Source: Phascolomyces articulosus (taxonomy: Eukaryota; Mucoromycota; Mucoromycetes; Mucorales; Lichtheimiaceae). From it: a stretch of DNA of 64,000 nucleotides. Position numbers and translations under genes: made by a program. The notes beneath the pieces were generated by a model. It was not told the DNA's origin. It saw only the letters and a list, made by a program, of their open reading frames with translations, and made no database searches. Positions 12,101 to 24,101 of this stretch are shown one piece after another. The stretch covers positions 62,001 through 126,000 of the forward strand of contig JAIXMP010000023.1 of assembly GCA_025677815.1 (NCBI GenBank), written 5' to 3'. How positions within the stretch are numbered: position 1 is the stretch's first letter; each line of letters opens with the position of its first letter.

Positions 12101-15071
12101 TGGTAAAGTGTCATTTTTAGAATAGTTTTTATATATATGTGTGTGTGTGTGCCTTCAATCTCCCCCTTTTTTTCCCTCTCCGTGAGCGCGCGTAATTTTG
12201 CTTATCATAAAAAACTCATTTATTATTTTTTTGTTTCATATCACAATTAACCCCTCCCAATCAGATAATACATCCATTTCTACCTCATCCCAATCATCAT
12301 TATCATCATCGCAATCGCCACCACAACAAGTACCAAAACAACAGCCACAACCATCTACACTATTGGATACAACTGTGGATGATGATGAATCCTTTGTACA
12401 ATTTGAAGAGGATGAAGACACCATTCTAACAACGACGACCGCACCAGCAGCACTGTCAAGCAGTAGTAGTAAAAAACCAATGGAGAGCACGAATCCATTC
12501 CTTTCACCTACAGTACCCCAAATAACTTCTGCCAAAACAGGTAATGGTGATAACAAAGATGTCACCGCTCCTCCACCTCCGTCACCTTTGGATATACTGA
12601 AAACATTAAGTATTCCTAATTTAAATATTGCTGCACTACAACAAATGACAGCAGCGATTCCTGGATTGGCGCATTTATCATCCACGATTGATTTGGCCAA
12701 AACGCTAGCTGCTTATATGCAAACAGTCAACAATCATAATAATAATAATAACAAATCTCCTTCATCTTCTTCATCACCATCACCTGCATTACCACCCAAC
12801 TTTGCTTCTGATTTTAAGCAAGCATTAGCACGATTTCCAGCTTTGGAAACTTTATTTCGAAAAGAATCATTTTCATCTAGTTCTTCATCATCATCCAGTT
12901 TAACGACGAATGCACCAGCAACTACAAGTCACCTTTCCGTATCAACACCAACAACACCCACTACACCTCATCCGCCTCATTCCCCTCAACATCCTGCTTT
13001 TGTACATATAACAGATCCTCAGCAACAAATTGTTCATACGACGATGCCAACCAACCCACCCATGTACATAACCATTGTCGACAACATTCCAGTATGTGTT
13101 GCGGTGCTGGCACCCCCCACTACAGAAAATAATAACACTACCACTACTAGTACAGATCAACAACAAGCATGTCGTATCATGCGTCGACTGGATTCGGGTT
13201 ATATTAATGGCACCAAATTACTGACTGCTGGAGGTATTGATACGGAAAGTGAACGTAGTATGATTCTTAGTTTTGAAATGGAAAGAAGAAGGATGCCAAG
13301 AAAAAAGAGTGAATTGTATGGTACTTGGATTCCTTTACGAAGAGCACAAGAATTGGCTGTCACTTGTTCTATTCAACATCGTTTGGGTCCCTTTTTAAGT
13401 GATTCGATCGAATCGTATTTTCCTTCGCCGTTACCAATTCAAGTTCCCATGTTATCGCAACATCCTGGGCATCATGGTCATCGACGTACCACATCGACAC
13501 CCCCTGTTCCTTATGCTACGTCTTCCTCTTCATCGGCAGGGAATAAAGATAGTCGATTGGCGGCATTGACATTGCAAGCATTACGTCATCCTATTGGGAT
13601 TTCAGATATGACGACAACGAATGGAACAACATCCAGTACCACAGCCACATCCATCAATTCAGGTGCTTCCGATGGCACCACGACCCATCATACCAAAGGA
13701 TATGGTCCTTCTTCACCACCTACACAAACCACCTCGGCGGCTCAATTGCATCAATTGTTATTAGGCAATAATCCACGCAAATTTGCCGAATTGGCACAAA
13801 AAGCACCTTTATTGGGTACCTTTGAAGGCGAAGGCGATACATCAGACGATGAATTTGGATTCGATGATGAAGTAGAAAATAAACAACCTCCGATCATTGA
13901 TAGTTCTAATGCCAAACCGGTGATTATTACGGCAGGTGGAAGAAAAACCATCTTGGGTGGGCCGTTGAATAATAAACGAAAACGAAAACAATTGCGTAAA
14001 CCGAAAAAGAAGAAAAAGAAACAAGAAGAGGATGAATCCAGTGATGTGGATATTGTCAATAGTGGTTCTTCGTCTTCCTCATCCTCGTCGTCTTCAGAAG
14101 AGGAAGAAGAAGAGGAACAAGTTCAACAAGTACAAATTATTGAAGAACAAATCCGACAACCTATGGAAGGAGATGAGGAAGAAGAAGATGCGGATACTGA
14201 CACCGATACAGATGTGGAAGAAGTACGACAACGCATGAAACGGATGCGAGATGCTGCTATTGATGCCATGGAAAGTGGAAGCTCAATTGATTTGGAAGAA
14301 TTATTACGCCGTGCAAGTAGTCCTATTGTGGAAAATCCAAGACGAGGCCCTCTTTTGACCACAACCCATACAGCAGCCACAGCATTACCAGGAAACCGGA
14401 TTCCTTTGGTCAATACGATTGGTAATAATGGTTCTTCTGCCACTGGACCATCCTTCAATTCGATGCGTCGTCAAGGAAAAGCAACAGCACGTAGACGACC
14501 TCAAGGGCCAGGACGTAGTATGGGTGGTAAAATTGCCCCTTCGGCACTTAAGAAATCTGCCTCTTGGAGTGGTACTTTGACATCTCCTTTACGTGTGGTG
14601 GTACCTACGAAAAAATTACAGAACAAAAAACATAGTAGTACAGCAACACGTCCAAGTAAATTGAGACAAAATACAGCGGCTGATGAATTATTAGTGAATC
14701 GTGTGGTTGAACATACCTCACCTTCTGCATCCTCATCCTCTTCCCAACCCTCTACTTCCTCTTCTGTTACTATCATCAAGGTACCAACAACTGTGACCCA
14801 TCATCATCAAAATAATAATGCAACTACACTTGTCACATCGTCATCATCGGATAATGTTACTACGACTGTTGGCGGTACAAATACAACAACGGCTAGCACC
14901 ATGCCAACACCATCTGTTGTTTCTGCACCTACAACGACAAACACAACTACGAAGCATGATTTAAAACCTACACCATCTTCTAGTACTGATGTACTTGCTA
15001 CGATTCAAGAAGACGATGAGGATGAAGAAATTGATATTGGCGGAAGTGAAGAAGATGATGATTTACGATAA
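9149..15071 (+). CDS. very large nuclear regulator: GDS1-like winged helix plus two APSES/KilA-N-like modules
   Basis: Exons 9149-9396, 9517-11820, 11918-12102, 12265-15071; 5544 nt = 1847 aa, in frame. Residues ~45-125 form a winged-helix/forkhead-like segment (DKVFTAILKALLKMGN..ELANVIV, then ATPFATVSSRISQHF) resembling fungal Gds1. Residues ~739-900 hold an APSES/KilA-N-like module (FYLDQGYVNATQLRKAA, then GAWVPLSRARELVEEF, the latter joined across intron 2). Residues ~1177-1325 hold a second one (RRLDSGYINGTKLLTAGG, then GTWIPLRRAQELAV). The rest is low complexity: acidic blocks, Ser/Thr/Gln/Asn runs and basic KRKRK patches that could be NLSs. APSES/KilA-N domains bind DNA in fungal cell-cycle and development regulators (Mbp1, StuA, Xbp1). 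Both modules lack an obvious recognition-helix block as in Mbp1, so DNA binding is an inference. Confidence 0.8.
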
Positions 15072-15548
15072 ACTTTGTTTATCATTATTATTATTATTTT
15101 ATTATTATTGTATATTGTTTATTTTCACTCTATATATATATATATATATATATTATCCCTCTCTTTTTTTCTTATATAAAATAGTATATGTAGTAACAAA
15201 AAAAAAAAAATCAAAAACATGTTTGCATTTTGAAACATGAAAATAAAAAAAAAAGTTCTGAGTTAAAATAGTATCATTATTACTTTCTTTGCAGAAAAAT
15301 TGGGACACATGTCCTTCTTGTTACAGGAAATAAAGATTTATTATTTGGAATGCTATGTTGTTGTTGATGTATGAGTGGCTTTCTTATTTTCGAGATAAGA
15401 TGTAACTGTTTCAAATCATTCATCGATATAAACATCATAACAACGGCTCACATTGTTGTGTCTGCCCTTCCTATTTCTTTTTCTTTTTCATTTTTTTTTT
15501 GTTTTCTGTATTATAATTATTACTACTAATCAAAAAAAAAAAAAAAAA
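15072..15548. other. intergenic gap
   Basis: AT-rich; includes a (TA)n tract at about 15131-15154 and A/T homopolymers, with a pyrimidine tract (about 15460-15510) just before the phosphatase ATG. No gene is seen. Confidence 0.5.
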
Positions 15549-17554
15549 ATGAGGTGGATGTCAATTATCGTTACGTCTCTTTGGATTGTCATTGTGACTA
15601 TTATCATGACTACACTTGCTGTTCCTTTACCTGAGGAGGATGATACTATTGCTTTACCTCCTGGAAGTCCAGGTACACGCGCCGTCCCTGATCAATACAA
15701 TAGTCAAGGTATCTGGAATCGTACTTTTGGTCCTATTGAACCTCAACAAATCCATATGACATGGCAAAATGATGGTGAAGCATGTCGTATTCAATTTGCT
15801 ACACATGAAGAAATCGATGATGCCGTTTTACGTTATTGGCCTGAAGATGATGATAAAGATTTAACCACGACTATTGTCAAACGTGTTGAAGTAAGAAATT
15901 TTAGATAAAACATCATCTTCCTCCATATTCGTTTCAACTTATTCATGAAGCTTATAAACTTATATAGGGGTGGGCCTTTATTGATGGTGGAGAAGGTCAC
16001 CATACCGTCTATCTTCATAATTTGGAATCAAGATCGCTGGAAAAAGAAACTATTTACATGTATCAAGTAGGGTCTGTCAAGGGTGAAGAAACCTTTTGGT
16101 CTGACATTTATACATTCCATACGCCATCGGAAGATGACTCGTTTGAGTTTGTTGCAACCGGTGACATGGTATGTGTTTTACAATAGATAGATGTCGTTTG
16201 AAGTGTGTGTATGTGTATATATGTGTGTAACGATAAACATAAGCAAATCTTTTTATATAATTGAGAGGGAACGGACCACAAGGGCGTTTTAATAAATAAC
16301 AAACAATTTTTTCATATAATTTTAATCAGGGTACTTCCAACGCAGTTTCCATGCCAAATTTATTAAGAGTAGCAAATCAGCATCGTTACGATTTTATTGC
16401 TTTTGCCGGTGGTAAGTTTTATATATTTATATGTGCAATCAAGTAGTATCCATTGGAATATGATGTCAAAGGATCTTTTTTATTGGCTGAATTTAAATTT
16501 GCATTAATATTGTTGTTTTGTATGATCAATAGACCAAGCGTATGACATGGCGGATTTTAACGGCACCAAAGGGGATGAATACATGAATTTTGTTCAAGAC
16601 ATTTACGCCACGATCCCCGTGATGGCCGCCCCTGGCAATCATGAATACACTTATAATTTCTCTCATTACAAGAATCGATTCAGTATTAATCCTTATCTTG
16701 AATCTGGATTTGAAGATCCTACTATGTATTCCTTTGATTATAAATCTTTACATTTGGTCTCGTTTTCTTCCGAAGTGTTTTTTGATCAAGGATCTCCTGA
16801 ACAAATTCAAACTGCTTTGCATTGGTTGAATGAAGATTTGACGAAAGCCAATGCCAATCGTCATCAACGGCCTTGGATCATGGTGTTTGCTCATCGTCCT
16901 TTGTATTGTTCTCCTTCGGAATCTGAGGATTGTACTTGGAAAGCTAATACCATGCGCTATGGTCGAAATGATACAGATCTTGGTGGTTTGGAAGCATTGT
17001 TTTTGAAACATCGTGTGGATGCTTATATCTGGTAAATGTTTATTTATTTATTTTTATATAATTCAAGTATTATCAGATCCGAAAATCTCCCCACAAAACC
17101 TCTTATAAAATACTCATAAAAAATAACCTTAAATTTTTATGTTAGTGGTCATCGTCATAATTATGAACGTACTTACCCAGTAGCTCATGATCAACGTGTT
17201 GCCACTTCTTATTACCAACCTCCTTCCTATTTCCAATTGGTTGTAGGTAATGCTGGTAATTTCCAAGGTACTGATTCTTTTGTAAATGACACTGTACCTA
17301 TTGCCGACTGGTCTGCTTTACGTTATGAAGGCTATGGATTCTCCACCATCAAGGTCTCTCCTACCAAGTTATATATCTCTCATTATCAAAGCTTACCCAA
17401 GGATGGTACGTTAGGCCAAATGGTCGATCGTGTAGTGGTTCGTAAATCAAGATATCCACCTATTGCTGGTAGTCGTCGTGTGTTTTGTAATAATATGGAA
17501 GAATCCGGTCAAATGAAAACATCGGCTACTGCTTCTTGTATTTTGCATCCATAA
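15549..17554 (+). CDS. secreted purple acid phosphatase (metallophosphoesterase)
   Basis: Exons 15549-15890, 15968-16168, 16330-16411, 16533-17031, 17146-17554; 1533 nt = 510 aa. The N-terminus is a hydrophobic signal peptide (about residues 5-24). Residues ~50-165 form the Fn3-like purple acid phosphatase N-domain (PQQIHMTWQND). The five metal-ligand motifs are all present: GDMGTSN (~179), GDQAYD (~208), GNHE (~243), FAHRPLYC (~326) and GHRHNYERT (~376), as in ACP7-type dinuclear Fe/Zn enzymes. Introns cut close to three of these motifs. The predicted role is hydrolysis of phosphate monoesters outside the cell or in the vacuole, for phosphate scavenging. Substrate and metal are inferred from the family. 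Confidence 0.92.
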
Positions 17555-18244
17555 ATTGTTTTTTTTTTTGAAATTATCTGATATTTATATATATAAATAA
17601 TATTCATTTTTTGTATCCCAACATCTTCATTCAACGTATAAACAGTATAGCATCCATTTATATTGGATACAATACAAATGGATAAAACATCTTTTTTTTT
17701 GTTTCAAATGTTTCTTTTTTTGTTGTGAACGTGTAAAATTTAAATAAAGATTCATTTTTTATCCATGAAGATCCTTAGTTGTAATATATTTCAATAGAAA
17801 TACTTATTTTTTCCTATTTTATTAGAACTATTTATTATTCGCTCAAACGCTCAATGTGAGGATTTATCACAAGATGTATCATAAGTATTATTACTTTTTA
17901 AATCAAAGATACTATATTATGATCATGGCAAATGGTGCATGTGTTAATGACGAATTTGAACTCTAGACGAATCCGAACACTCATTTGCGCCTAGTCCAAC
18001 CCAAATCAGTATGACTACAGCAATAATTACAAAATATATTAGTCTGCCATTTTTGGTAGCCTAGGATTAATTTCGAAAGCCCTTCACAACTGTTGCAATG
18101 CTTGTAATTGGTAGTATGACGTCGCGTTATTTACATTTATTGTTATTATATATATTTAACTTTGACTGACAACTTAAAATAAAGAAATGGACAAGATAAT
18201 AACAAAAAATAATTGAAAAAAAAGTTGAAGAATAAAATTATTAA
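17555..18244. other. intergenic gap
   Basis: AT-rich sequence between the phosphatase 3' end and the integrase relic. Nothing coding is recognised. It may include the distal flank of the mobile element, but no terminal repeat was identified. Confidence 0.45.
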
Positions 18245-20375
18245 TTAATATTTGTTGCATGGGTGGCACTTCGAGCCGCATGGAATCTTGGCTTTTTTAC
18301 AATGATATGAGTTACTCGCGCATCTTGTCTTGTACTTACACACGGCTTTAAAAATGACACCAGAATCGCCTCGTAATATTTTTAATGCAGAGCAAAGCAT
18401 GATTCCATTACAAGGGCTAGTAATATCAACAAGATTCAACTGAGGGAAGTTCATTCCACGGAAGTCAGATAACCCTGTGGAAGAGTAAGAATTATAAATC
18501 ATATGATATTGACATTGAACTTTATATTTCTTAGAGGCTGGTGAATATAAGCGAACTTTGCATGGGAGATAACAAGGCTCATCGGTTTTATTTCTGTCAA
18601 ATGGATTGATTGATACACCAATCAGATCACCCAAGTTGTATTCAATTGTCCGTTTTTGCTTTTTATTGAAGACTACAGTGTAAAAAAAAAGCAAAGTATA
18701 TTAGGGTTACATGTTTGATAGTCTGTCAATATAACCATATATTACTTATTTTTGCTTTATTTTCTCTGCTATGCAAAGACATCTCACGGAACCTTCCTTG
18801 CGTATTTCAATGTGTCTTGCCAAAATGGCTTCACTTTGGCTGTTGTTGCTAATTTCGTTCTTGCTGATGCCGTTGTTGCTGTTGTTACCAACGTTGTTAC
18901 CGCTGCTACTGTCTTCTGTGATACGAAAAACATTTATATTTTAGTTGATATGTAAAATATTGTGTATACGTAGCAGGCAAACAATATATTAAAATAGTAA
19001 GTTACCTAATCTAGAAGACCTTATTCATTCTGTGTTTGATGATCAAGCTCGCCTTCATCAATCATTACCCTATCTGAGAAATCTTCCTCAAGATACTGCG
19101 AAAATACTCGATTGATTCGGGAGTCCTGTCCATATACTGCCTTGTATGGGGAACAATTAATTCCTGCAGCAAACGCAGTATTCATTAGATAAACCACCAC
19201 TTCAAGACCACGAACGCAGTCAGTTGTGTTATTATCGTTAAGCCATATTCCAAGTTTTTTTTTTTTTTGGCAACGTGTGAATTCCTTTCTCTATTAAGCC
19301 TTGGCTTTGAGGGTGTCTTGGCCAGCTATTAATCAGCTTCAAACCTGGCTATTGCTTGGGAAGGTTTCTCTAATAAAGATTTATTACATTAATTAATAAT
19401 TGACAAACGTGTATTATGGTATAGTAGCAATAAAAAAAACTTACTACAACTTCAGTCACAAACTACTTACCATTATCGCTTTACAAAATGAGTGGCGCGG
19501 AAGCTTGACAAAATATATAATGCAACAGTTGCTGCTTCTTTCGATTATACGGGAAACTCCCACGACCATTTCAGGGGTATTTAACCTATGCGCCTGATAA
19601 TCAGTAAGATCCATCTTCCATTTTATATCAGTTATATTAGATCAATTGTTTATTCATGATAACTTTTACGTTATACAGATTAATTGCATCAATATACTTG
19701 TAAAGCTTTGCTACTGCTGTTGTTTTGCATATTTGGCGTCTGATTGCGCATTCTGAACAGCTCCGAACCAATTCCAGTACAAGATCCCGTGATATTATAT
19801 GAGAATGGGAGATACAAAGCTTGAGAATGTTATGTAATAGTATATTATATTTGAGGATTAAAACAAATTTTACTTTATAAGCAGTTTAACAGGTAATATA
19901 TACTACTATATACTACACCTCTTCGTAAGTAACGTCACATCCACCATGCTGAGTTCGTAAATCTGCATTCACAATTATATTATTTGCATGTTCTATTTCA
20001 ACAACAGGTTTTCCGACAGTGCCATCTTCCAGTTTTTTACAGACGATGGAAGTTGCCCTCATCAGTCGTTACTAAGAGGAAATGCTTTTTGACCCAGTTT
20101 CGGAATACAGCAGTACGATGCAATCTATCTCCTGGAAATGCATAAACACATATTATTATATATCAAGCAACTATTCAAACAACAAATCAACAGCATTCTA
20201 TAGCAAAAAAAAAATACATACAGTAAGTACATACAGATAGAACTACTTTTATATACGTATAATATTGTGTAATAATCAGAAATTTATCTTTTAAATAAGG
20301 GTGGGAACGCTTGATAAAATCTACAGCGATTTCTTCGAAACGTTTTCCTGTCAACCATCTAACTTGCTCAGTCAT
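18245..20375 (-). mobile_element. decayed DDE-integrase transposable element (KRBA2-like integrase)
   Basis: Pieces of one integrase lie in order on the minus strand but in different frames with stops. An N-terminal piece (20375-20250) is followed by GDRLHRTAVFRNWVKKHF and, after a frame change, GKPVVEIEHANNII..RTQHGG (~20120-19920). Then comes a CSECAIRRQICKTTAVAK zinc-binding half (~19760), a catalytic-core start WKMDLTDYQ (~19610), SWPRHPQSQGLIEKGIHTL (~19320), INCSPYKAVYGQDSRI (~19140), and a C-terminal open piece (18694-18245) ending in a Cys-rich tail (CKYKTRCASNSYHCKKAK). The H2C2 plus core plus Cys-rich tail layout is that of domesticated/transposon integrases such as KRBA2. A run of T (19258-19269) interrupts it. 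Ends are not defined; no TIR, LTR or target-site duplication was found. Confidence 0.7.
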
Positions 20376-21257
20376 GATACAAATATATATATATGTATAT
20401 AATAAATGGAAAAGACAAAAAAAAAAAAAAAAAAAAGAGAAACGCGTGCAAGTTGGTGATGATTCAAACTAGTTACTTTATTTATAATATATTAATTTTT
20501 AAATTAAAAACGTCACAGTGGTGACAACATTTATCAAGTAGCAGTGTTTATCAACTAGCAGTATTTATCTTAAACCTCACTTTTACAATGTATGACGTGA
20601 TCTGCTCAATTATGCTATGATAACATAATAATAATCAGAATGACCATAAATAGATATACCAGCATGAAAAACGGCGATGATTAATCAAACTTCTAAACTA
20701 TTTAAACCAATTACTAGTTTAGACACAAAAATGTAATCGGTCATATTATTTGCCCGGAACCGAGTTTACTTCTCAGTACCTGTATGGGATCGATAATCTT
20801 ATCTTGTCATATACCACTATTTTTTTAGATCCATTCATACAATTGTTATGCTAATACGGATAATATTTATTGCAAATAATACCAGATGCATATTTATACG
20901 ATGTACAGACCAACTGCCAACCGAACGGTAACGGATAAATAAATTAATCACAACACTTTTAGCACATTATACTGTCGCATTTAAGTATGGCTAAAGCGTG
21001 CTTTTACTCTATAATACACTATATACTTAGATTATTATGCTGCTGATTATTAATATCAAGAAGAGTGTCATATAAACATTGGTAAGTGATTATTAATCCA
21101 TTGCCATCTGCCTTCGTTCAATACATTACTAGATAAAATTATCAAAATAGCATAGTCACATAGAGTAAACTCGACTATATAAAGGGATATTTTTTGACAC
21201 CTACATTAAACTTAATAATTATAAACATATACGTACCAGCACTAAAACATAAAAAAA
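20376..21257. other. intergenic gap with OYE promoter
   Basis: AT-rich, no gene seen. It includes an 18-A run (about 20419-20436) and a near-tandem TATCAAGTAGCAGTGTT / TATCAACTAGCAGTATT pair around 20530-20567. A TATA box (21176-21183) sits 75 bp before the OYE start. Confidence 0.5.
21176..21183 (+). promoter_or_regulatory. TATA box of the OYE gene
   Basis: TATATAAA located 75 bp upstream of the ATG at 21258, followed by GGG and a short leader ending in ACATAAAAAAA. Position and sequence fit a core promoter element. Confidence 0.5.
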
Positions 21258-22626
21258 ATGACACTATTTGAGCCAATTAAAGTGGGAACATGTCAGTTAC
21301 AACACCGTGTTGTTCATGCTCCGTTGACAAGACTTCGAAACACAGAAGATAACATACCAACTGATCTTGTTGCAGAATACTACAGCCAACGCGCTACTGA
21401 AGGTGGTTTGTTAATTGCAGAAGCTACTGCAGTTTCCTCTAAAACGGGTGGCTATCCTCGCATTCCTGGGTAAGTCTATATCTTGTAAATAATTAGACAC
21501 AACTTATAAAATTTCTATAACCTATCTATTATCTGCACATTTTGTTACTGCTGGAAGGCGGTTTGTAAAATTAGTATCATATTAATGCATATATTCCTAT
21601 AAACATCAATTTTATTATATTTATAGGGTATTTACTAAAGAACAGCAAGAAGGGTGGAGTAAAGTAATTCAAGGGGTACATGGTAAAGGTGGTTATATAT
21701 TTTCACAACTTTGGCATGGAGGTCGAGCTGGTTCTTCACTTTTCCTCGAAAATAATCTAGCCCCATTTGCACCATCACCTATTGCAATACGAGGAGATAA
21801 TCAATTTACAAATACCCGTTATGAAGTACCTCGCGAAGCTACACAGGATGATATCAAAGATTTTATTCAGCAATATATAACAGCTGCAAAAAATGCAATT
21901 GATGCTGGGTTCGATGGTGTCGAAATTCATGCCGCCAATGGTTATCTCATCCATCAATTTATTTCATCATCATCAAATAAGCGAACAGACATCTATGGTG
22001 GATCGATAAAAAATAGAGCTCGGTTTGTACTTGAGCTTACAGAAGCGGTTGTCAATGCTATTGGTGCAGAACGTACAGCAATTCGTTTTTCTCCATGGGG
22101 AGGTTCCCACCTTGTAAGTAATAATAATTATTTAGTTATGAGAAAACAGCAATGGATCCATATTTAATTTTTTTATAGATCATTTTGAAGATGTTCTATT
22201 AATAATAGTAATTATTTATTTTATTTTATATAGGATGTGGATGACGACACACCATATGAAACGTACAGTCATATTCTTAAAAAACTGGATCCCAAGTTAG
22301 CATATGTTCATTTTGTTGAACCTCGAGACGATTTCCTTCGTATACCTGATTTGGAAAATTCACTTGACCCATTCCGTAAAGTGTGGAAAGATAATCCATT
22401 TATTACAGCTGGTGGATATACTACTCGACCTGAAACAATTTCAGCTGTTTCTCAAGAAACGGGCAATCTAGTTGCTATTGGCCGAGCTTTTACTTCGAAT
22501 CCTGATCTTGTGTACCGTCTTAAGAATGATTTACCATTGAGCAAACATCAAAGAGATTATTTTTATACAACAGATGCGATTGGATATACTGATTATCAAC
22601 CTTATGATAAAAATGCAAATCCCTAG
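21258..22626 (+). CDS. Old Yellow Enzyme family NADPH:flavin oxidoreductase
   Basis: Exons 21258-21469, 21627-22113, 22234-22626; 1092 nt = 363 aa, close to the usual OYE length. A (beta/alpha)8 FMN barrel is indicated by MTLFEPIKVGTCQLQHRVVHAPLTRLR at the N-terminus, FSQLWHGGRAG, the substrate-binding pair in EIHAANGYLIHQF (HxxN), SNKRTDIYGGSIKNRARF, and the phosphate-binding end GGYTTRPET..AIGRAFTSNPDL. The family reduces activated C=C bonds of enones and related electrophiles with NADPH. It lies alone between a transposon relic and the F-box cluster, with no pathway partners, so a detoxification or oxylipin role would be only a guess. Confidence 0.93.
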
Positions 22627-22989
22627 TAATAACCAGTCTATCAATATAAAAAATAAATAGTCTTGCAATATCATTTATCGAATAAAACATAAATATTTTT
22701 GATCTAGTTTATTTATTTTTATAAATGAGATACAATATAAGAGGAGTGACTTCCAATAATAGCAAAAAAAGGGGAAAAAAGTTTTTTTCTAAGTACGTAG
22801 GTACCAAAGGATTTTTAGAGAATAATAGACATGGAGAAAAAAAAAGTATATTAATTCTTCTGCTGGCTACTACATAGAGTAGACTAAGGTTATATTCTTC
22901 TTTATTCTTTCCATATTTAATCAGAGTATTCTGTGTGTGCTACTTCATGATACTCGAACCTTGTTATTTCTTGTACGTATTGTATATAA
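22627..22989. other. intergenic gap
   Basis: 3' flank of the OYE gene running into the decayed F-box gene. AT-rich; nothing else recognised. Confidence 0.4.
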
Positions 22990-24007
22990 GTTGAAAGGGT
23001 TTAATTGCTGTGAATGTCTCTCAAGTAAGAGATGGAACCATGAATAGTGCTTGAAGACCAATATCTCGTTTTTTCTGTAGACGTGGTATATTTATACAAG
23101 AGCTGTTGAAGTCTAAGATTTTTTAATTCGGCGTTGTTGTTTGCATCAAGATATCCCATGCTCAAATATCACAGCCATTAATAACAAGTCGCTGTAGTTG
23201 TTATTTGCATTGTTGTAATATAGGTTCCAGATCCTATACATATATAAATGCTATATTTAATCCAAAGTAGAGACCAAGAAGCATTCATGCTCTGCTACCA
23301 CCAGTTTAGTATAATTTCCAGTAGTGTGTGTAAATAATCCACACATTGTTTTGTAGACGAGTTCCGTAAGATTGCTACAAGCAAGCATAATCTTTTCTAT
23401 ATGGTAATGGGTTTTTTTTTTGAACATCAATATTGAGAAAAGTTACTGTAATTTTGTACTCCAAGTAATGCATACGAAGTTTCTGCAATAAAAAATTGCA
23501 TATCTCCTTCATTGTCGTAGTACGAGTCTGTATATTATAATAATATATAATAACATTAGAATGTAAGAAAATTAAACAAACGTCTTTAATAATATCTTGC
23601 TTTGTACAACACCTGCTTGGTGACGTTAACTAAAATATTTTTATTTGACTATATAATGCGTATAACATACCTATTAGTTTGAGACTTTGGAGTTTATCAA
23701 AATACCATGTCCTAGATTTCCCAAATAAGTATAACGTACAATCTCTGGAGTATTATCGAATATCGTTAAATTAGTTACATGGTTTTTAAGAAATCCCATA
23801 GCCCATATATATCAATGCAATATCTTTTATCCGTTTCCAAGATGTAAATAAATAGTGCCATGCATCTGTACAGCTTAAAACCCGCTTCTGCCACAATGTT
23901 GAAACTTGTGTGCAAATGAACCGTTCATTTTGTGATAATAATGTGAGGATGTTTTTTTGCAATATGGTCCGGAAATAATTGTGATAGATCAAATGTTTTA
24001 CTTGCAA
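22990..24007 (-). pseudogene. F-box/LRR pseudogene (leftmost cluster member)
   Basis: The F-box piece reads ILTLLSQNERFICTQVSTLW..LSCTDAWHYL (24007-23790). A change of frame then gives LKNHVTNLTIFDNTPEIVRY, and another gives FDKLQSLKLIG before a GTATG donor (about 23672). Downstream fragments in several frames match the second exon of the family: SYALLGVQN, NIDV, DLEPILQQCK, LQRLVINGCDI. Several stops and frameshifts make it non-functional. No start codon region is retained with confidence. Confidence 0.75.
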
Positions 24008-24101
24008 TAATTTTGGGCTAGTGATGCAATTATGCTTTCAAAATCCCGGTTTGTATTTTATTTATTTTAAAATAAAGTTCCATCTACAACATACCATATT
24101 A

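Noticed and set aside
12236..12700. 154-codon minus-strand frame, and similar frames at 13751-14059, 14123-14458
   Set aside because: Antisense of the Ser/Thr/Gln-rich APSES-module gene; homopolymer-derived Val/Ser runs without motifs.
15453..15548. N-terminal extension of the purple acid phosphatase
   Set aside because: Translation of T- and A-tracts upstream of a good signal peptide that begins at the ATG at 15549.
18752..18955. plus-strand frame rich in Val/Ala, membrane-like
   Set aside because: Antisense of an Asn/Ser-rich linker of the integrase relic.
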